Positions 59,197 to 64,000 of a stretch of 64,000 nucleotides of DNA are shown in pieces. Origin of the DNA: Kitasatospora sp052076145 (GTDB lineage: Bacteria > Actinomycetota > Actinomycetes > Streptomycetales > Streptomycetaceae); NCBI RefSeq assembly GCF_052076145.1, contig NZ_CP197246.1, positions 3,224,001 to 3,288,000 of the forward strand, in the 5' to 3' direction. Each line of letters starts with the position of its first letter. The stretch's first letter is position 1. The position numbers and the translations under genes are program-made. The notes under the pieces are model-generated. The model did no database searches and had not been told where the DNA came from. It worked only from the letters and a program-made list of their open reading frames with translations.

Positions 59197-61995
59197 TCAG
59201 CCCTTGACGAAGTAGCCGAAGAGGTCGGCGACGACCTGGGTGCTGCCGTTGAAGTTGTAGACGTCGAACTTCCCGTTCCCACCCAGCGGGGTGGTCACGT
59301 GGTTGGGCACCGTCTGCCCGGCCGTGAAGTTCAGGTTGCTCGTCCCCGGCTTCGCCGAACCGTCGGCCCAGGCCGTCAGGTACCCGGCCGTGGTCGGCGC
59401 GGTCGCGGTCACGTTCAGCACCGCACCCGTCGCCCCCGCCGGAGCGCCGGAGGCCACGGCGAGACTCGCACCGGCACCCAACGCACCCTTGCCCGGGTCA
59501 CGCGTGTCCACCAGACGGGTGGGAGTCGTCGGACGGAAGAGGCTCTCACCCTTCGGGCTGTAGTACCCGAAGAGGTCCACCACCGCGTCCGCACTGCCCG
59601 CGAAGTTGCTCAGCTGCACCTTGCCGTCGGCACCGATCGGCACCACGACCTGGTTCGCCACCGTCTGCCCCGGCCCGAAGTTCAGGTTGCTCGTACCCGT
59701 CGGGTTCATGTACTCGGGGTACAGCGAGAAGTAACCGCCCACCGTGCCCCGCGTCGCGGTGACGTTCAGCACCGCCGCCGTCGCATCCGCCGGCACGCCG
59801 TGTACCCCACGGATCTGCACCGAGCTCGCGTATCCCGCACGGATCGGGCTCTGCCCGGCGGTACGGGTGTCGAGCAGCCGGACGGGTGCCTGCGCGGTGA
59901 AGCGGTCACCCGTGCAGACGCCCGTGCCGTAGTGGCCGAACATGTCGACGACCACGTCCGTGCTGCCGCTGTGGTTGAAGATCGCGACCTGACCGTCCTT
60001 GCCCACCGGGACGGTGACCAGGTTCGGCACCACCTGCCCGGCCGTGAAGTTCACGTTGGACGTCGTCGGACGGTCCGCGCCGGCCGGGTAGACCGTCAGG
60101 TAGCCTCCGTTGGTCTTGTTGACGGCGGTCACGTTGAGCACCACCGCCGTTGGGTTGCCGCAGATCCCGCCGGGCACCGACACGGTCAGCGACTCGCCCG
60201 GCCCGAGCGTCGTCCGCCCGCCCGTGTGCTGGCGGGTGTCGAGGAGGCGGGTCGGGGTCTCCGCGTGGAAGGCGCCCGGCTGGTAGGCGACGTGCGCCAC
60301 CTGAGAGGTGCTCGCCGTCCGGCCGCCGGTGTCGGTCACCTTCATCGTGACGGTGTAGTCACCCTGGTGGCTGTACTGGTGGGTGTCGCTGCCCTGCGGG
60401 CCGCTGCCGTCACCGAAGTCGTAGCTGCGCGAGGCAACCGCCCACGACGTGGTGGTGCCGGTGTCGCTCACCTGGTAGGTCAGCGGACCGTTCCCCGGGG
60501 ACACGCTCATCGCCGGGATGAGGTCCCCCGCCGGGTTGGCCTTCGCCCAGCCGGTGCCAGGCTCGGTGGTGTCGCCGTTCTGGAGCGTGGCCGTGACGGT
60601 GATCTTGTACGACCCGGGGGTGGCGTAGGCGTGCTGCTGCGCCGACCGGTCCGTGGTGACCAGTGGGGCAGTCCCGTCACCGAAGTCGTAGCTGTACGAG
60701 ACCACCGGCGACCAGCCACTCCAGGCGGGAGTGAAGGTGAGGGCCGTCCCGACCGGCACGCTGTACTGGGAGACGGTGAGCTTGGGTGGGTCGTTCGAGG
60801 TGGTCACCTCGTACGCGCCACGGTCGTAGTAGCCCGGCTCACCGTTGGTGACGTGCGGGACCTGGATGCGGTGCAAGCCGAGAATGTCCGTCGCGCTCTC
60901 ACCGGGCGCGCTCGCGTCGGCGGAGTCGACCGCCGGGGAGCCGGACCGCAGCGTGAGACCCGTGGTGTACTCGAACACCGGGTCGGCGGTGAGGTCGTGG
61001 GCACCCTGGCCGGGGACAGCCGTCGTGAAGTCGGCCGAGGTGGCGTACGTCTTGTCGGCCCAGCTGTACGAGGGCTGGCCGGAGAGCGGGTTGAGCAGGT
61101 TGTACTTGGCAACCGAGCCGACTGCGGACGGCGTGGAGACCAGCAGCTTCACTCCGTCGGCGGCGTGGTCGCACTTGACGTAGCTGTACAGGAGCTCCTG
61201 AGAAGTGGCGAGGATGTTGTTCTCCACCACCGCCTTCGAGGAGTCGCCCAGCAGGGCGACCGCCGGGGCGCAGAGGGTACTGGCGGTGTTGCCCGTCACC
61301 ACCGTGCCCGGGGCGTCAGTGATCTGGACGCCACCGCCTGACCGGTTGTCGATCGCGTTGCCGCTCACCACCGCTCCGGAGACCCCGGCGTCGACCACGA
61401 TCGAGCTCTTACCACCGAACAGGATGTTGCGGGCGACGGTGGTCGCCGTCGTGCTGCCGGTCAGGTGGACGGTGGCCGGAGCTACCGCCGTGCCGTAGCC
61501 GCCCCACGCATAGTTGCCGTCCACCGACACCCGGGCGGCGTCGGTGAGCAGGAAAGCCTCCTGATTCCCGACGACGGTGAACCCGGAGATCCGAACGTCG
61601 TGCACGCCGTTGAGCACGAAGCCCCGGTCCTTCTGCCCCGTTCCGTTGATGCCGAGGCCGATCACCGGCCTCGGCAGCGTACGCAGGACGCCGCCGAGAA
61701 AGGTGATCGGCTTGCCCTCGCTCCCGGAGTGGGTGAGCGTGACCTGCTCGTCGTACTGGCCGGGCGCCACCTTCACCGTCTGGCCCGGCTGGGCTGCGTC
61801 GGCGGCGGCCTGGACGGTGCAGTACGGCTGCTGCTGGGTGCCCGCGCTCGCGCCGGTGTCGGCGCAGTGGGCGGCGGTGCTGTTGTCGACGTAGATCGTC
61901 GACGAGTCCGCCACGGCGTGGCTGGGTATCGGAAGCCCGACTCCCAGGACGACGCTGGTGGCGGAGGCGAGGCCGGCGAGATTCCGCAGGCGCAC
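59197..61995 (-). CDS. Secreted beta-helix/PKD protein with C-terminal repeat domains
   Basis: A 932-residue exported protein: signal-like N-terminus (LAGLASATSVVLGVGLPIPS), then a right-handed beta-helix (about 30-370; YVDNSTAAHCADTG, QPYCTVQAAADAAQPG and the recurring NxIxxN turns) as in parallel-helix glycan-binding or lyase proteins. PKD-like domains follow (about 390-560, SYDFGDGTAPLVTTDRSAQQH). Three copies of the RLLDTR...VLNVTAT...GYLTxY/WADG...VVVDLFGYY repeat end the protein, as in the giant protein at 39140-43561. No pectate-lyase catalytic motif was found. GTG at 61995 is the probable start. Confidence 0.78.
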   Translation of the reverse strand: MRLRNLAGLASATSVVLGVGLPIPSHAVADSSTIYVDNSTAAHCADTGASAGTQQQPYCTVQAAADAAQPGQTVKVAPGQYDEQVTLTHSGSEGKPITFLGGVLRTLPRPVIGLGINGTGQKDRGFVLNGVHDVRISGFTVVGNQEAFLLTDAARVSVDGNYAWGGYGTAVAPATVHLTGSTTATTVARNILFGGKSSIVVDAGVSGAVVSGNAIDNRSGGGVQITDAPGTVVTGNTASTLCAPAVALLGDSSKAVVENNILATSQELLYSYVKCDHAADGVKLLVSTPSAVGSVAKYNLLNPLSGQPSYSWADKTYATSADFTTAVPGQGAHDLTADPVFEYTTGLTLRSGSPAVDSADASAPGESATDILGLHRIQVPHVTNGEPGYYDRGAYEVTTSNDPPKLTVSQYSVPVGTALTFTPAWSGWSPVVSYSYDFGDGTAPLVTTDRSAQQHAYATPGSYKITVTATLQNGDTTEPGTGWAKANPAGDLIPAMSVSPGNGPLTYQVSDTGTTTSWAVASRSYDFGDGSGPQGSDTHQYSHQGDYTVTMKVTDTGGRTASTSQVAHVAYQPGAFHAETPTRLLDTRQHTGGRTTLGPGESLTVSVPGGICGNPTAVVLNVTAVNKTNGGYLTVYPAGADRPTTSNVNFTAGQVVPNLVTVPVGKDGQVAIFNHSGSTDVVVDMFGHYGTGVCTGDRFTAQAPVRLLDTRTAGQSPIRAGYASSVQIRGVHGVPADATAAVLNVTATRGTVGGYFSLYPEYMNPTGTSNLNFGPGQTVANQVVVPIGADGKVQLSNFAGSADAVVDLFGYYSPKGESLFRPTTPTRLVDTRDPGKGALGAGASLAVASGAPAGATGAVLNVTATAPTTAGYLTAWADGSAKPGTSNLNFTAGQTVPNHVTTPLGGNGKFDVYNFNGSTQVVADLFGYFVKG

Positions 61996-62282
61996 GATGG
62001 ACCCCCCTGATGAGTTCTTCGGTCCGCGTCGAGCCAGGTGGGCCGCGACGGACGGGAGCCATCATTCGTCATGCCCGGCTGCGGTGTCACCTCGGATTCG
62101 AGCGAATCTTCGCGATACCCGAGTGACATCCGATACAGGGCGGGCGGGAGTGGTCGTCAACCGGTCGGCCGGTCCCCGGAAAACACCGTCGCGGGGGGCC
62201 GGCTTGCGCAAAACTGCTCACTGCCAGAGAGGCGGAGCAGTACGAACCGCCTGCCCCCACGACGGAGAGCGGCCCCCACCCG

Positions 62283-64000
62283 ATGACCTCAGACCCCGCC
62301 CCGGTACCGGGGCCACGCCCGGAGAAGCCGCCGACGGCCCCCGCCGGACCGCCGGCTCCGGCAGGCGTCCCGTACGGGGCGCTCCAGGACCTCATCCGCT
62401 CGCAGACCGGCACCCGCCGCGGCGACGCGACCGCCTACCTGCGGGCCGCCGCGCACCTCAACCCGGCCTACCGGGATGCGGTCGTCGAGGAGCTGGCGGA
62501 GAACCCGCACCGCATCCCGCCGCCCTCCTTCGGCGTCGACCTGGTCGCGATCCTCAAGGAGTGTTTCGCAAACCGGCGTTGGGCCGTCATCCGGGCGCTC
62601 GTGATGCTGGTGATCCCCTTCCTGTTCATCCCGGTCGACCGGACGGGTGCGATCGCGCCGCTCGCCGTGGTGCTGTACGTCCGCTTCTACCTTTTCCTCA
62701 CCCGGCGGCTGACCCGGCTGCTGGAGCGGTTCGCGGCGCGACTCAGCGACCGGGTGGCCGCAGTGTGGGTGCGGCGGGCGTCCTCGCTGGTCTGGCTGGC
62801 CGGCATCGGCTGGATCGTCGTCATCAACGGCTCCTACCTGGTCGGCCTCTGGGGTGAGGGCTTCCTCAGCAGCCAGCCCGACTGCCACTACGCGACCGCC
62901 CCCGACGGCGGGTACGGCGCCTACAGCTGCAACGACGTCACCACCTTCAACAGCACCCCGCTCGCCGTGCTGCTCACCCTCGCGGGCTGGGCCGCCGTGG
63001 CCGGGTACGACCGCTACCGCCGCCTGCACATCCTGCACAGGCTCGCCACCGGCAGCGCCCCGGTCGCGGCCGACGGCGACGGCGCCCACGGCGAGCGCTA
63101 CCGGGAACTGCGGGCGCAGCAGAGCGACCCGGACGTCGTCTACAGCGACTTCGCACCGTTCGTCGGCGCGGGGGTGGAGGTCGACCACTGGTCGTTCCCG
63201 GTCGAGCTGGTGCCGCTGGCCGGCCCGGACGGCGACGGCGCGGGCAGCGGCGGCGCGGGCAGCGGCGGCGCGGGCAGCGGCGGCGCGGGCAGCGGCGGCG
63301 CGGGCAGCGGCGGCGCGGGCAGCGGCGGCAGCGGCGGCCCGCTCGCCAAGCGGCCGAAGCCGCCGACCGGGTTCACCACGGCGGAGCTGCACGCGCACAT
63401 CCGCACCGAACTGCTCCGGCTGGGCGCCGTCGGGCCGGGCCCGGCCTACCCGGGGGACCGGCTGCACGGCATCCGGGTCGACGACTACGTGTTCAAGCGC
63501 GGCATGCGGGTCGGGCCGTCCACCGACTGGAGCGGCAGCGGGCCGGCCAGTGCGTTCGCCCAACTGGAGCCGTTCGCCAAGCCGTTGGCGGCCCAGCTGT
63601 TCGGCCTCCCGGCCGGGTCGCCGCCGCCGTCGAGCTGGTGGGCGGACAGCCTCGACCTCGCCGCCGAGGAGCAGCTGCGGCACTACCTGGCCGCCCGGGT
63701 GGAGAGCTGGAACGGCGAGGTGGTGCTCACCGTCTTCACCAGGGTGCAGGTGCAGGGCGGCCTGCTCTTCCTGGAGAACCGAGCCTTCCTGCTGCCGCCG
63801 ATCGACCGCGCGTACCACGCGATCGACCTCGTCCGGCCGCCGACGGGCGTCGGCGACTGGATCGCCCTGGCGGGCCGCTCGCTGCTCGCGACCGTCCCGC
63901 TCGCGAGCTCCGCGCTGCCCGATCTGTACGTCGCGGTACGGACGGCCGTCCGGACGGCGCGGGCGCGGAGCTGGTACGACTGGATGTGCCGCAAGGACCA
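62283..64000 (+). CDS. Membrane protein with soluble C-terminal region (runs off the window)
   Basis: An open frame from ATG 62283 to the right edge (more than 570 residues). The N-terminus is Pro/Ala-rich, then about four hydrophobic helices (near residues 100-115, 120-140, 175-200 and 220-245) follow. A large soluble part comes next, interrupted by an (AGSGG)n linker encoded by six 15-base repeats at 63240-63329. A motif GVEVDHWSFPVELVPL and FTRVQVQGGLLFLENRAFLL can be read, but I do not recognise the family. The 287-bp gap before it (61996-62282) holds divergent promoter space and nothing else recognisable. Confidence 0.7.
   Translation, partial: MTSDPAPVPGPRPEKPPTAPAGPPAPAGVPYGALQDLIRSQTGTRRGDATAYLRAAAHLNPAYRDAVVEELAENPHRIPPPSFGVDLVAILKECFANRRWAVIRALVMLVIPFLFIPVDRTGAIAPLAVVLYVRFYLFLTRRLTRLLERFAARLSDRVAAVWVRRASSLVWLAGIGWIVVINGSYLVGLWGEGFLSSQPDCHYATAPDGGYGAYSCNDVTTFNSTPLAVLLTLAGWAAVAGYDRYRRLHILHRLATGSAPVAADGDGAHGERYRELRAQQSDPDVVYSDFAPFVGAGVEVDHWSFPVELVPLAGPDGDGAGSGGAGSGGAGSGGAGSGGAGSGGAGSGGSGGPLAKRPKPPTGFTTAELHAHIRTELLRLGAVGPGPAYPGDRLHGIRVDDYVFKRGMRVGPSTDWSGSGPASAFAQLEPFAKPLAAQLFGLPAGSPPPSSWWADSLDLAAEEQLRHYLAARVESWNGEVVLTVFTRVQVQGGLLFLENRAFLLPPIDRAYHAIDLVRPPTGVGDWIALAGRSLLATVPLASSALPDLYVAVRTAVRTARARSWYDWMCRKD
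63240..63329. repeat. Six tandem 15-bp repeats GCGGGCAGCGGCGGC
   Basis: Six perfect copies in the membrane-protein gene, coding an Ala-Gly-Ser-Gly-Gly linker. Such repeats can vary in number among strains. Confidence 0.9.

Overview
The window is GC-rich actinomycete chromosome, most likely Streptomyces or Kitasatospora. The signs are very high third-position GC, GGAGG-type ribosome sites with many ATGA/GTGA gene overlaps, a SARP-type regulator, XRE/DUF5919 regulators, a tRNA Glu-Asp-Phe cluster, and large secreted proteins. Most of it looks like ordinary chromosome, with two clearly accessory insertions.

Layout. 0-6.1 kb: a HAD phosphatase (cut by the window edge), a VOC protein, a SARP-like regulator, then a co-directional set of Tat-exported vanadium haloperoxidase, HPP membrane protein, rhodanese and cupin. 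6.2-12.0 kb: a three-gene translationally coupled operon encoding a B12-binding glutamate-mutase-S-like subunit, a glutamate-mutase-E-like domain fused to an FAD/NAD(P)-binding enzyme, and an acyl/aryl-AMP ligase. This looks like an uncharacterised small-molecule pathway. 12.0-15.1 kb: TetR, AhpD-like, LysR and GNAT genes, with a striking palindromic operator.

15.2-27.2 kb: a probable degenerate integrative element. It is bounded by a displaced tRNA-Lys 3' half on the left and the intact tRNA-Lys on the right, with an integrase C-terminal tail beside the intact tRNA. Its cargo has two modules. The first is a NACHT-like P-loop ATPase divergent from a five-helix membrane protein plus a protein ending in a ribosomal L7/L12 C-terminal domain. 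The second comprises HD, NUDIX, XRE/DUF5919, HAD, radical SAM, nucleotide-kinase-like, methyltransferase and CYTH proteins. A decayed IS701-type transposase separates the two.

27.2-30.9 kb: housekeeping-like genes (COG3541 nucleotidyltransferase, winged-helix protein, SDR, tyrosine phosphatase). 30.9-36.5 kb: a restriction-modification island with an NaeI-family endonuclease, Vsr nuclease, two related C5-cytosine methyltransferases and two HNH-type proteins. 36.6-64 kb: LtrA, a PARG-like protein, two very large secreted proteins sharing a repeat domain, two DEAD-box helicases (one with a long RGG tail), a cold-shock protein, a fluoride-exporter pair with a DUF190 protein, three tRNAs, an Uma2 protein, a GH26 mannanase, a LysR/SDR divergent pair and a membrane protein running off the right edge.

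The best candidates for undescribed biology are the L12-domain/membrane/NACHT module, the radical SAM-kinase-methyltransferase-CYTH cluster, and the mutase-FAD fusion operon. All functional statements are inferred from sequence patterns read by eye; no database search was run.
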